Shown here: positions 6,449-14,551 of the stretch, in pieces | Layout of the letters: each line of letters opens with the position of its first letter | Position numbering within the stretch: position 1 is the stretch's first letter | Origin: Clostridia bacterium | GTDB taxonomy: Bacteria; Bacillota; Clostridia; Oscillospirales; CAG-272 | DNA: 18,479 bases | Direction of reading: 5' to 3' | Assembly: GCA_017461825.1 (NCBI GenBank) | Contig: JAFTXB010000275.1 | Span: 1 to 18,479 of the forward strand | Notes under the pieces: generated by a model | What the model saw: the letters and a program-made list of their open reading frames with translations, nothing else | What the model was told of the DNA's origin: nothing | The model's database searches: none | Made by a program: the position numbers and the translations under genes

Positions 6449-8298
6449 AAAAAAGATTGTGCTTGTTTCTGGCAACTCTGCTTTGCTTACATTCGCTCGT
6501 TCTCTTGCCCGTAACGGCGGCAACTGTGAATCAGGGTGTTGTTATCGAGGATGTAGTGGTTGATGCGAATTATCCTGATAAGTATGCTACCTGGAAAGAT
6601 CAGTATCAATTGGTATACGGCTACCGTATTCCCGGCATGGTTGTTACACAAAATAATACAATTCTTGTTGCGTGGGAAGTGCGCGCGAATGTTTATGAGG
6701 ACGAGGGTGACAACGATATCATGATTCGCCGTTCCACCGATGGTGGTACAAACTTTGAAACTGTTTTTAGAGTTGGCATGAACGATGCTGAATGTTTTAC
6801 CAATCCTACAATGATCGTAGGGGACGATGGGCGAATCCATTTGCTTTACATGAAGGATACGGGTAAACAAGGGGTATATTACACTTACAGCGATAACGAT
6901 GGCGCCAAAGATTCTTGGAGCCAGCCTGTCGATATTTCGGGTGCGTTTCAAAGGGCTAAGCTCGGCTGGAATATGGTAAACTTTGGCCCGGGTCACGGCA
7001 TTTGCCTGAAAAACGGAGAAAACGCAGGTCGTTTAATCGTTCCAATGTGGTGCTGTATCAACAAGATCTACTATGTTTACACCCTTTACAGCGATGACAA
7101 CGGTGTAACGTGGCAGATGAGCGAACGGGTAGAAGGGCTTTACAACGAGACTATGATCGCAGAACTTTCCGACGGCGGCGTTATGCTTAATGCGAGACAG
7201 GGCGGTGACGTAAAAAATCGGCACTTGTCCTTCAGCTCAACGGGCATCAACGCTTGGTCGGAGGTCCGCGCGGATACCGATTTGCCGGATCCCGGTTGTC
7301 AAGGCAGCATGATCTCAACCACTATCAATGGGCAACACGCGATCCTGTTTGTCAACTGCGCAGATCAAAAGGATCGTACGAATTTAACCGTTCGTTGCAG
7401 CCTTGATGACGGCAAGACATGGGTGAGCGAAACAGTTAAGATCGACGGCGCTTGCGGATATTCGGACATTGCCGTGGGCAGTAATGGAACCGTATATGTA
7501 TTGTATGAAAGCAACCTTTTTTCGGAAAAAGCATTTGGAATGTTGCTGTATAAATTTGATTTAAACACCGCATTTGGTAACTCTACCGACAAACCTGCGG
7601 CTTTTAAAGGCGACGGAACCGAAGAATCTCCCTTTCTTTTGGAGCATATGGGCGATCTCAACACCCTGCAAAATGCAACCGACAGCTATAAGACACAGCA
7701 TTTCAAGCTCTGCTTTGATCCCGATTTCGGGTTTGATGAAAGCAAATGGAACAAGAATTTTGTGGGAATTATTGACGGCAACGGGCATACAGTAAAAAAT
7801 CTCACACTCGATCTTTTCAAAAACAATCAAAATGAGAGCATTCTTTCAAATGCGACATATCAAAATATGCCGTTTGCGCTTCAAAACTACTATCAGGAGG
7901 GTACTACGGGTGCTGATTTCAGCGTGCGCTTTGTTGCGGAGCTGCTTTGCGAGCCGAGTGTCCTATCAGGGATCGGTTTTAAATATGTCATAACCAATGA
8001 GGGGCGCACCGAAGAATATACCGCAAACTGTTCGTATGTTTACAGACAATTGATGGCGGACGGTGAATTGCAGTCCCCCAAAAACGGAAAGTATTTCTTG
8101 GCACACGGAATTAAAGACATTCCCGTAGCTACTCTCGTTTCCTTTACCGTAACTCCGTTTATCGTCACCAATAGTGGGAAATGGGTATACGGCACGGAAA
8201 CAAAGGTCAGCTTTATCAATCGGCAGGCAAATTCTCTTGTGGTGGGCAGCGGGGATTGCAATTACCAACCGTGGAGCTCGATCTTTCCCGAGGCATAA
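6445..8298 (+). CDS. Secreted sialidase with GLUG-like and C-terminal modules
   Basis: Predicted extracellular exo-alpha-sialidase of 617 residues. A signal peptide (1-26, ending Val-Thr-Ala-Ala) leads into a GH33-type propeller at about 55-375. This has Tyr-Arg-Ile-Pro (Arg61), Asp boxes near 97-104, 149-158 (expanded by inserted residues), 216-223 and 319-326, Arg251, Arg317, Tyr339 in Gly-Tyr-Ser-Asp-Ile-Ala-Val and Glu355. Residues 386-457 form a module starting Gly-Asp-Gly-Thr-Glu-Glu-Ser-Pro that matches the opening unit of the surface protein at 2666-4201. Residues ~480-592 match the end of the truncated protein at 2-748. There is no membrane tail, so it is probably released or held by the accessory modules. 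It starts within the stop of the preceding gene (ATGA), with AAGGGAG just upstream. It lacks a ~23-residue segment after the second Arg that its two paralogues share. Confidence 0.87.
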   Translation: MKKRLCLFLATLLCLHSLVLLPVTAATVNQGVVIEDVVVDANYPDKYATWKDQYQLVYGYRIPGMVVTQNNTILVAWEVRANVYEDEGDNDIMIRRSTDGGTNFETVFRVGMNDAECFTNPTMIVGDDGRIHLLYMKDTGKQGVYYTYSDNDGAKDSWSQPVDISGAFQRAKLGWNMVNFGPGHGICLKNGENAGRLIVPMWCCINKIYYVYTLYSDDNGVTWQMSERVEGLYNETMIAELSDGGVMLNARQGGDVKNRHLSFSSTGINAWSEVRADTDLPDPGCQGSMISTTINGQHAILFVNCADQKDRTNLTVRCSLDDGKTWVSETVKIDGACGYSDIAVGSNGTVYVLYESNLFSEKAFGMLLYKFDLNTAFGNSTDKPAAFKGDGTEESPFLLEHMGDLNTLQNATDSYKTQHFKLCFDPDFGFDESKWNKNFVGIIDGNGHTVKNLTLDLFKNNQNESILSNATYQNMPFALQNYYQEGTTGADFSVRFVAELLCEPSVLSGIGFKYVITNEGRTEEYTANCSYVYRQLMADGELQSPKNGKYFLAHGIKDIPVATLVSFTVTPFIVTNSGKWVYGTETKVSFINRQANSLVVGSGDCNYQPWSSIFPEA

Positions 8299-8349
8299 CG
8301 GAACCGACAGCAACGGATTTCTCAAATACATTTTAAAAGGAGATCTGAA

Positions 8350-10191
8350 ATGAAAAAAATAAGCTTGATTATGGCAGTATTGATGCTGCTTGGTACGCTC
8401 TGCTTTGCGATCCCTGTATCGGCTGATAGCGATGATTATTATCACGGCACACTGACAACAGAGGTATATTTCCCGAGATCCAAAGCCGACCTGGAGTACG
8501 ATCAGTACCGTTTGCCAAGTATTATTGTCACGAAAAAAGGGACTGTGATCATTTATGGCGAGGGGCGGTATCTGGACAGACAAAACGATAACCTCGGCGA
8601 CAAGAATAACGGAGACCTTTGCGAAATGGATCTCTACATTCGCCGCTCCACCAACGGAGGCAATACCTTTGACGATCCGATTATGATCGCCAAGGGGGCG
8701 GACTATCTGAAAAAAGGTTATGGGGAAACCATCAACAACCCCGCGATGTTTGTCGGTAACGACGGCAGATTGCATCTGCTCTTTACCTGCAACGTCGGGC
8801 AGGGTGGCTTGTGGTATTGCTACAGCGATGACGACGGTGTGACGTGGACAAAGCCCGTCAACGTAAAATCGCAGATCGGCGGGCCATCCTGGAGCATGCT
8901 TGCCTGCGGCCCCGGGCACGGGATCTGTCTTGAGGATGGAACCCTTGTTGTTTCCGCTTGGACGCTTGGAGGCTCTGCCGGCTCTGCGGTCTTTCCGCTT
9001 TACAGCAAGGATAACGGAAAGACGTGGAAGCTTGGCGCCAAGGCATCCGCAAACAAGGATGAGAGCTGTATTGTTGAGCTTTCCGACGGAAGCGTGATGA
9101 TCAACTCGCGCCAGTTTACAGGTCCCTATAATTCCACCTATGATTCCCGCCCTTCAAACGAGGCTGATGCGGTCAGACGAGTCACCGTCAGCAAAAACGG
9201 GATCGACGGCTGGTCTGCCACCCGCAAGGATACCACTTTGATCGACCCCGCATGTCAGGGAAGTATCGTCAAGGTCGATCTTGAGGGACTTCCGCATGCG
9301 CTTCTGTTTATCAACAATGCATCCACTACCCGACGCGACCATCTGACCGTCCGTTGTAGCTTTGACGACGGCGCAACATGGTCAAAGGAGCTGCTGCTTG
9401 ATAAAGGGCAAGGTGGATATTCGGATATTGCCGTTGACGAAAACGGCAAGGTATACGTGATCTATGAGATCAACGCAGGCGCAAAGCTCCAGTTTGTGAC
9501 TTTTAGCTTTTACGACGTTTTCTGCAAGGACGATGACACCTTGTTTACCGTTCAGAATACGTTTGAAAATCCTTACACTCTTGTTACAACCCAAAAAGGC
9601 GTTAAGGTTGAAAAACTGGACGGAGATGCAATGAAAGCAACCGTGACCGATTCGCTGGAGGCTGGCGTTACGTTAGACGTGACCGACGTTACCAGACGGC
9701 TGACAGCGGACGACACGCCGATTTTGGCAATGAAGCTGAAAGCAGATGCGGCAACCTCTGAAAAAGAGGTCAAGGTCGGACTTTATTTCCGATGCGGTAG
9801 CAACAGTACCTCTGTCGGTACGCTTTACGCGACGGCAATGATCCCCAACGACGGAGAATATCATACCGTCGTGTTTGACATCAGCTCAAGAGATGCATTG
9901 TCGGGAAATTTGTATTCCGTTGAGCTCTACCTCACCCCCGCAGGGCAAAAGGTAGCCGAGGGAGACAGCATTGAGGTCTCTGCGTTTGGATTCTTTTCAA
10001 GCGTTGAAGAGGCAAACGAGACCTATCCCGACACAAAAACCGAAACCGACACGACCGAGGGAGAAGAAACGACCAACACTACGGAGCCTCCCAAAAAGAG
10101 CGGATGTAAATCTGTGGCAGGTCACATCGGCACCTTTGCCGTTTTGACAGTTGCATCGGGAGCAGTTTTAAAAAAGAAACGAAATCATTAA
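8350..10191 (+). CDS. Secreted, membrane-tailed sialidase
   Basis: Predicted cell-surface exo-alpha-sialidase of 613 residues. A signal peptide covers 1-25 (Val-Ser-Ala-Asp). The propeller at ~45-392 carries Tyr-Arg-Leu-Pro (Arg54; Leu replaces the usual Ile), Asp boxes near 100-107, 159-166, 219-226 and 337-344, Arg254, Arg335, Tyr357 and Glu373. Residues ~395-550 look like a beta-sandwich, possibly carbohydrate-binding, that I cannot assign to a family. A Thr/Glu/Asn linker (~552-580) leads to Gly-Cys-Lys-Ser (585-588), a moderately hydrophobic segment (~590-606) and a Lys-rich end, the same plan as the tail of the protein at 2666-4201. AAAAGGAG (8337-8344) gives good initiation 51 bases after the previous gene. 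The propeller is closest to the sialidase at 5261, including a shared insertion after the second Arg. A terminator follows. Confidence 0.88.
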   Translation: MKKISLIMAVLMLLGTLCFAIPVSADSDDYYHGTLTTEVYFPRSKADLEYDQYRLPSIIVTKKGTVIIYGEGRYLDRQNDNLGDKNNGDLCEMDLYIRRSTNGGNTFDDPIMIAKGADYLKKGYGETINNPAMFVGNDGRLHLLFTCNVGQGGLWYCYSDDDGVTWTKPVNVKSQIGGPSWSMLACGPGHGICLEDGTLVVSAWTLGGSAGSAVFPLYSKDNGKTWKLGAKASANKDESCIVELSDGSVMINSRQFTGPYNSTYDSRPSNEADAVRRVTVSKNGIDGWSATRKDTTLIDPACQGSIVKVDLEGLPHALLFINNASTTRRDHLTVRCSFDDGATWSKELLLDKGQGGYSDIAVDENGKVYVIYEINAGAKLQFVTFSFYDVFCKDDDTLFTVQNTFENPYTLVTTQKGVKVEKLDGDAMKATVTDSLEAGVTLDVTDVTRRLTADDTPILAMKLKADAATSEKEVKVGLYFRCGSNSTSVGTLYATAMIPNDGEYHTVVFDISSRDALSGNLYSVELYLTPAGQKVAEGDSIEVSAFGFFSSVEEANETYPDTKTETDTTEGEETTNTTEPPKKSGCKSVAGHIGTFAVLTVASGAVLKKKRNH

Positions 10192-10200
10192 CGCGAGAGA

Positions 10201-10240
10201 TCCCGTGTGAGTCCTTTTTGGGGTCACATGGGGTCTTTTT
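10201..10240 (+). terminator. Rho-independent terminator after the sialidase block
   Basis: CCCGTGTGA (10202-10210) pairs with TCACATGGG (10224-10232), with one G-T pair and a 13-base loop, followed by GTCTTTTT. It separates the nanA-sialidase block from the fucosidase run. Confidence 0.8.
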
Positions 10241-10302
10241 GAACCTCTGTATTCTTGGTGGCTGTTTTTTGCTCCGAAAAAATAACAAAAGAAAAAACAG
10301 TA

Positions 10303-10331
10303 TTGACATTTATACTATGAAATACAATATT
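10303..10331 (+). promoter_or_regulatory. Probable sigma-A promoter of the fucosidase run
   Basis: A consensus TTGACA (10303-10308) is followed after 17 bases by AATATT (10326-10331), a weaker -10. It lies just after a terminator and 30 bases before the next start codon, in a locally A+T-rich stretch, so a promoter here is expected. Confidence 0.65.
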
Positions 10332-10339
10332 AACATAGT
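10314..10339 (+). promoter_or_regulatory. Inverted repeat over the -10 region, possible operator
   Basis: ACTATG (10314-10319) and CATAGT (10334-10339) are exact complements separated by 14 bases and centred on the -10 element. The geometry suits a dimeric repressor. No regulator gene is present in the window to pair with it. Confidence 0.45.
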
Positions 10340-10360
10340 GCCAAACGAAAGGAAAAAACA

Positions 10361-11545
10361 ATGTATACATACGTAAAAGAATTTGAAAAGCTCGGCTTTG
10401 GAATGTTCGTTCATTTCGGGCTTTACAGCATGGTGGAAAAAGGGGAGTGGTATTTGCACTATTACCCCGACGATCGGGAGAATTACGAAAAACTGCCCCA
10501 AAAGTTTAAGGTGGCAAAAAATTGGGCGCGCGAGCTTGTCAAAAACGCAAAGCTTGCGGGATGCAAGTATATTGCCCTCACCACTCGCCATCACGACGGA
10601 TTTTCGCTTTACGACACCAAGGGGCTGAATACCTACGATGCACCGCACTCGGCTTGTAAACGAGACCTTGTTGCAGAATTTGTGGAGGCTTGCCGAAACG
10701 AAGGGCTTGTGCCGTTTTTCTACCATACCCTGATCGATTGGCACGTGCCCGAATTCAAAACCGATTTTCCCGCATATATCGACTATCTTGTAAAGAGCGT
10801 TGAGATCCTTTGCACAAACTACGGAAAGATTGGCGGCATCTGGTTTGACGGAACATGGAATGCGCCCGATGCGGATTGGCAGGAGGATCGTTTATACGGA
10901 ACGGTTCGTCGCTTACAACCCACCGCTATGATCATCAATAATACGGGTGTGAATGCATTGGGCAAAAAAGGCCATCCCATGCTTGACAGCGTAACCTTTG
11001 AGCGCGGAAAAACAGGCCGCACAGAGGAAAGTGACCGTCCCCGTGCAGGCGAGATGTGTCAGGTTTTTGGCGGCTTTTGGGGCTATGCCAAACACGATTA
11101 CAGCTATAAGCCGCTTGCTTGTCTGATTCAAAACTTGTTGGATTGCCGTTATCACAATTGCAATTTCTTGCTCAACGTCGGCCCGAAAGGGAATGGATTG
11201 CTCCCGTCGCTTGATAAGGCTTATCTGGAGGCGATCGGAAACTGGATCACCCATACGGGAGATCTGATCTACCGCGCCAAGGCTGCCTCGATTGAAGCCG
11301 AAAATGCCGATGTTTTGACCGACGGTGAATATTATTATGCCGTTGTCAAAAATCCCGAGCCGTATGCAATGTCTCTGCCAAAAGGCGATCGACGCGTGGT
11401 CAAGATTCTGACCGAAAAGCCGATCCGTGAGGCAATATGGCTTGAAGAAGGCTTGCCGATCGAGGTAAACGATAATTCCTTCCCCGTGAAAAACTCCGAC
11501 TACGGAGAAAACTGGCCGGCACATATTGCACGCTTTAAAATTTAA
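10361..11545 (+). CDS. GH29 alpha-L-fucosidase, cytoplasmic
   Basis: Retaining alpha-L-fucosidase releasing fucose from fucosylated oligosaccharides. Length is 394 residues with no signal peptide, so probably intracellular and close to a minimal catalytic domain. Visible family marks are Phe-Gly-Met-Phe-Val-His-Phe-Gly (13-20), Thr-Thr-Arg-His-His-Asp-Gly-Phe (74-81), Arg-Asp-Leu-Val (101-104), the nucleophile Asp163 in Gly-Ile-Trp-Phe-Asp-Gly, and Asn-Phe-Leu-Leu-Asn-Val-Gly-Pro (268-275). A short C-terminal beta domain follows from about 320. The acid/base residue cannot be fixed by eye because it varies across GH29. The GAAAGG ribosome site is upstream of the ATG. It is the first gene after a promoter and operator-like repeat, and the alpha-galactosidase-family gene follows after 33 bases. 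The linkage cleaved (alpha-1,2, 1,3, 1,4 or 1,6) is not evident. Confidence 0.9.
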   Translation: MYTYVKEFEKLGFGMFVHFGLYSMVEKGEWYLHYYPDDRENYEKLPQKFKVAKNWARELVKNAKLAGCKYIALTTRHHDGFSLYDTKGLNTYDAPHSACKRDLVAEFVEACRNEGLVPFFYHTLIDWHVPEFKTDFPAYIDYLVKSVEILCTNYGKIGGIWFDGTWNAPDADWQEDRLYGTVRRLQPTAMIINNTGVNALGKKGHPMLDSVTFERGKTGRTEESDRPRAGEMCQVFGGFWGYAKHDYSYKPLACLIQNLLDCRYHNCNFLLNVGPKGNGLLPSLDKAYLEAIGNWITHTGDLIYRAKAASIEAENADVLTDGEYYYAVVKNPEPYAMSLPKGDRRVVKILTEKPIREAIWLEEGLPIEVNDNSFPVKNSDYGENWPAHIARFKI

Positions 11546-11578
11546 GGTTGTTTGAAACGCCAATGAAAGGAGCTTTTT

Positions 11579-13573
11579 ATGCATTCCAAATACATTATCA
11601 CGTCAGCCGATATGGCATTTTTGCCGGACATTTTGAAATATACGTCACCGCAACGCATCCCGTTGCAATTCAAGCTCGGAGACCGCCTCGTTTGCGGGAT
11701 TCCCGATGACTTTAACCCCACCGTCAACTATCGCATCCTTACCTGCAATACCGTGCAATACGTCATTGAGGGAAAAAATGAGGACGGTCTTTCGATCCGC
11801 GCGGAATACCTCGAATACCGCGATTTCCCCGTGACCGAGTGGGTGGTGTACATCACCAATCACGGCGATTGTGATACCCCCGTGATCTCGGACGTGCGCA
11901 TTGGAGGCGAGCTTGCTTGTCCGTCTCCCGTTCTGGAACACGGAAACGGAGACACCTGCAAAACGGACGGTTATCATTTCTTTCGGGATACCGTCGATCA
12001 TGAGATCCGCCTCACCCCCACAACGGGTACATCCTGTCAAGGCGCGTTTCCCTATATGAAGCTGTGCGGAGACGATCGCGAGCTCCGTATCGCCATCGGT
12101 TGGCCCACAAAATGGGCAGCAGAGCTTGCTCCTGCGGAGAACGGCGTTTCATTTTGGTGCGGTCAGGACCGTTGCCACACCGTTTTGCATGCGGGTGAGT
12201 GTTACCGCACACCGCGCCTCAATATCATGGCGTATACCAAGGGAGAGGACGTTTTTCGCGGTATCAATCTTTGGCGAGGCTGGTATTTCAAGCACATCCT
12301 ACCGCGCGAAAACGGACAGCCCATACCGCCAAAGCTTTGTCTCCATTATTTCCAAGCCGAAGGAAAGCCCGAATTCACGGGAGCATCCGAACAGAATCAG
12401 ATCCATGCTCTGCGGGAATATGTTCGCCGCGGCATGAAGCCCGACATTTGGTGGATCGATGCGGGGTGGTATCCGTGTAATTACGAATGGACTCGCATTG
12501 GCACGTGGGTCCCCGACCCCGTGCGTTTTCCAAACGGGCTTGCTCCCCTGGGACAGGCATGCAAAGCCAACGGCGTTCAATTGATGGTATGGTTTGAGCC
12601 CGAGCGAGTGCGTGGAGGTGAATGGCTTGATACAGAGCACGCCGAATGGTTGCTTTCTCGCAAAAATGAGGATGGCACTCCCAAGGGCGACAGATTGCTC
12701 AACCTTGGTGATCCCGATGCCCGCAATTGGCTGATCGAACACGTTGACAAGCTGATCAAGGATTCCCATATTGCAATCTACCGGCAGGATTTCAACTTTG
12801 ACCCTGCACCCATATGGGCAGAGAACGAAGCAGAGGATCGCATCGGTATGCTGGAAAATCTGCACGCGCAGGGCTACCTTGCGTACTGGGATGCGTTGAT
12901 CCTGCGAAACCCCGGGCTGTGGATCGATTCCTGTGCCTCTGGCGGCAGAAGAAATGACCTTGAGACCATGCGTCGTGCCGTCACGCTGCATTACACCGAT
13001 GTAGGCTACGGAAATCACCCCATCAAGCAAAAGCAACACCGCGAAATGTTTGAGTGGATCCCGTATTTCCGCGCCCACAATATGAATTGGGATAACGTTG
13101 AGGACGGTACCTACAAAGACGTGCACAGTATGCCAAATACCAGACCGACCGATGAATTTGCCTTCCAATGTGCTCTGGCACCTGCCTTGACCTCTATGTA
13201 TACCTATGACGACAGCGAGGAGCATTTTGAAATCGGGCGAACAATGGATGAGATCTGGAGAGAGGCAGCAGAGCTTGAGCTGTGCGGCGATTATTACCCC
13301 ATGACCGAATGTAGGCGTGACGCACATGATTGGTATGCGATGCAGTTTGATGATCCCGTGGAGCGTCGAGGATTCGTTCAGGTGATCCGCAATACCTTGG
13401 TGGAAACCGAATCGTTTACCGTAAAATTGCCCTGTGTACATGCCAATGCAACCTATACACTGACCGACAAACGAAGCGGCAATGTGCAGACCTTTACCTC
13501 GGATGAGCTGACCGCAGGCTTTGATATCAGCTTGCCGAAGCGTGCGGGAAAGGTTCTGTTCTATCAATATTGA
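11579..13573 (+). CDS. GH36 alpha-galactosidase / alpha-N-acetylgalactosaminidase
   Basis: Retaining glycosidase removing terminal alpha-galactose or alpha-GalNAc; cytoplasmic, as it has no signal peptide. Length is 664 residues, slightly short of the usual ~700-740. The N-terminal beta-sandwich (to ~250) is followed by the barrel: Trp-Trp-Ile-Asp-Ala-Gly-Trp-Tyr (291-298), Trp-Phe-Glu-Pro-Glu-Arg (338-343), nucleophile Asp404 in Tyr-Arg-Gln-Asp-Phe-Asn and acid/base Asp450 in Ile-Asp-Ser-Cys-Ala-Ser-Gly-Gly-Arg-Arg. Where classic GH36 alpha-galactosidases have Lys-Trp-Asp before the nucleophile, this one has Arg-Gln-Asp, a substitution of a related subgroup. Substrate within GH36 is therefore open; the sialidase and fucosidase context favours host-glycan Gal or GalNAc caps (blood-group type) over plant raffinose. 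AAAGGAG (11566-11572) precedes the start. The next gene begins 46 bases later. Confidence 0.9.
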   Translation: MHSKYIITSADMAFLPDILKYTSPQRIPLQFKLGDRLVCGIPDDFNPTVNYRILTCNTVQYVIEGKNEDGLSIRAEYLEYRDFPVTEWVVYITNHGDCDTPVISDVRIGGELACPSPVLEHGNGDTCKTDGYHFFRDTVDHEIRLTPTTGTSCQGAFPYMKLCGDDRELRIAIGWPTKWAAELAPAENGVSFWCGQDRCHTVLHAGECYRTPRLNIMAYTKGEDVFRGINLWRGWYFKHILPRENGQPIPPKLCLHYFQAEGKPEFTGASEQNQIHALREYVRRGMKPDIWWIDAGWYPCNYEWTRIGTWVPDPVRFPNGLAPLGQACKANGVQLMVWFEPERVRGGEWLDTEHAEWLLSRKNEDGTPKGDRLLNLGDPDARNWLIEHVDKLIKDSHIAIYRQDFNFDPAPIWAENEAEDRIGMLENLHAQGYLAYWDALILRNPGLWIDSCASGGRRNDLETMRRAVTLHYTDVGYGNHPIKQKQHREMFEWIPYFRAHNMNWDNVEDGTYKDVHSMPNTRPTDEFAFQCALAPALTSMYTYDDSEEHFEIGRTMDEIWREAAELELCGDYYPMTECRRDAHDWYAMQFDDPVERRGFVQVIRNTLVETESFTVKLPCVHANATYTLTDKRSGNVQTFTSDELTAGFDISLPKRAGKVLFYQY

Positions 13574-13619
13574 TTTATTGCGCTTTGAAACACTCAAAAT
13601 CCGCAAGAAGGAATATATA

Positions 13620-14537
13620 ATGGATAATTTTCAGCTTTTAAACATACCGCAGATTCCAAAAGGAACAATCGACGCTGTGCTGGATACCGACACCTATAAC
13701 GAGGTTGACGATCAGTTTGCTCTGGCATATATGCTGCGTTCCGAGGAACGGATCAACTGCCGCGCTATTTATGCGGCGCCCTTTACAAGCCACCACGCCG
13801 ACACTCCCGCCGAGGGAATGGAGAAAAGCTATCAAGAGATTTTAAATGTTTTAAGGCTTTGCGGCAGGGAAGAAATGGCAAAAAACTCCTATCGCGGTGC
13901 AACTGCGTATCTTCCTAACGAGCAAACACCGGTTTTATCCGATGCGGTGCATGATCTTGTTGCGCGTGCACACGAATATACGGAGGATGCCCCCCTTTAC
14001 GTGGTTGCTATCGGCGCGATCACAAACGTGGCGTCAGCCCTGCTGGTTGACCCCGGCATTGCAAAAAAGATCGTCGTGATATGGCTCGGCGGTCATGCTC
14101 TGCATTGGGAGCATAACCGCGAATTCAACCTGATGCAGGACATTGCCGCCGCGCGTGTTGTGATGCGGAGCGGAGTTCCCATGGTACTCCTGCCCTGCAG
14201 CGGTGTCGTATCGGCGTTTACAGTCAGTGTTCCCGAATTGAGGCAATGGCTGTCTGATGCCAATCCTTTGTGCGATTACTTGGTGGATATCGTGGCACAG
14301 TTCGAAGCGCGTGTTGCGAAAGGAAAACCGTGGGTGAAAGCGATTTGGGACGTGACTGCCGTTGCATGGTTGCTCAATGACGGCGAATGCTTTATGCAGG
14401 ATCGCATTATCAAGGCTCCGCTCCCCGAATACAGTCACTCCTACACCGAGAATGCCTTCGAGCATTCGATCAGATACGTATGGAATATCAAACGAAATGC
14501 ACTTTTTGCCGATCTGTTTGAAAAATTACGAAGATAA
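13620..14537 (+). CDS. Nucleoside-hydrolase-family protein (IunH-like)
   Basis: Member of the inosine/uridine-preferring nucleoside hydrolase superfamily, which cleaves N-glycosidic bonds using a Ca2+-bound water; 305 residues, cytoplasmic. The metal motif is Asp-Thr-Asp (22-24), then Asn-Glu-Val, then Asp-Asp (30-31) followed by Gln-Phe-Ala-Leu, with two extra residues compared with the classic Asp-x-Asp-Pro-Gly-x-Asp-Asp. Other marks are Asn-Val-Ala-Ser-Ala (136-140), Trp-Leu-Gly-Gly (155-158), Glu-Phe-Asn (168-170) with Asp174, and Asp244 in Ile-Trp-Asp-Val-Thr-Ala. I chose the ATG at 13620, preceded by AAGAAGGA; an upstream ATG at 13521 would run inside the GH36 gene. In a glycan cluster the real substrate may not be a nucleoside. 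It lies 14 bases before the next gene, so they are almost surely co-transcribed. Confidence 0.85.
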   Translation: MDNFQLLNIPQIPKGTIDAVLDTDTYNEVDDQFALAYMLRSEERINCRAIYAAPFTSHHADTPAEGMEKSYQEILNVLRLCGREEMAKNSYRGATAYLPNEQTPVLSDAVHDLVARAHEYTEDAPLYVVAIGAITNVASALLVDPGIAKKIVVIWLGGHALHWEHNREFNLMQDIAAARVVMRSGVPMVLLPCSGVVSAFTVSVPELRQWLSDANPLCDYLVDIVAQFEARVAKGKPWVKAIWDVTAVAWLLNDGECFMQDRIIKAPLPEYSHSYTENAFEHSIRYVWNIKRNALFADLFEKLRR

Positions 14538-14551
14538 AAGGATAATTTGAT

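Noticed and set aside
12299..13606. Long minus-strand open frame of 435 codons
   Set aside because: It lies fully opposite the GH36 gene, whose catalytic motifs are clear; it has no ribosome site and no recognisable protein features.
13521..13619. Upstream start for the nucleoside-hydrolase gene
   Set aside because: It would lie inside the GH36 gene and encode residues unlike the family; the ATG at 13620 has its own ribosome site.
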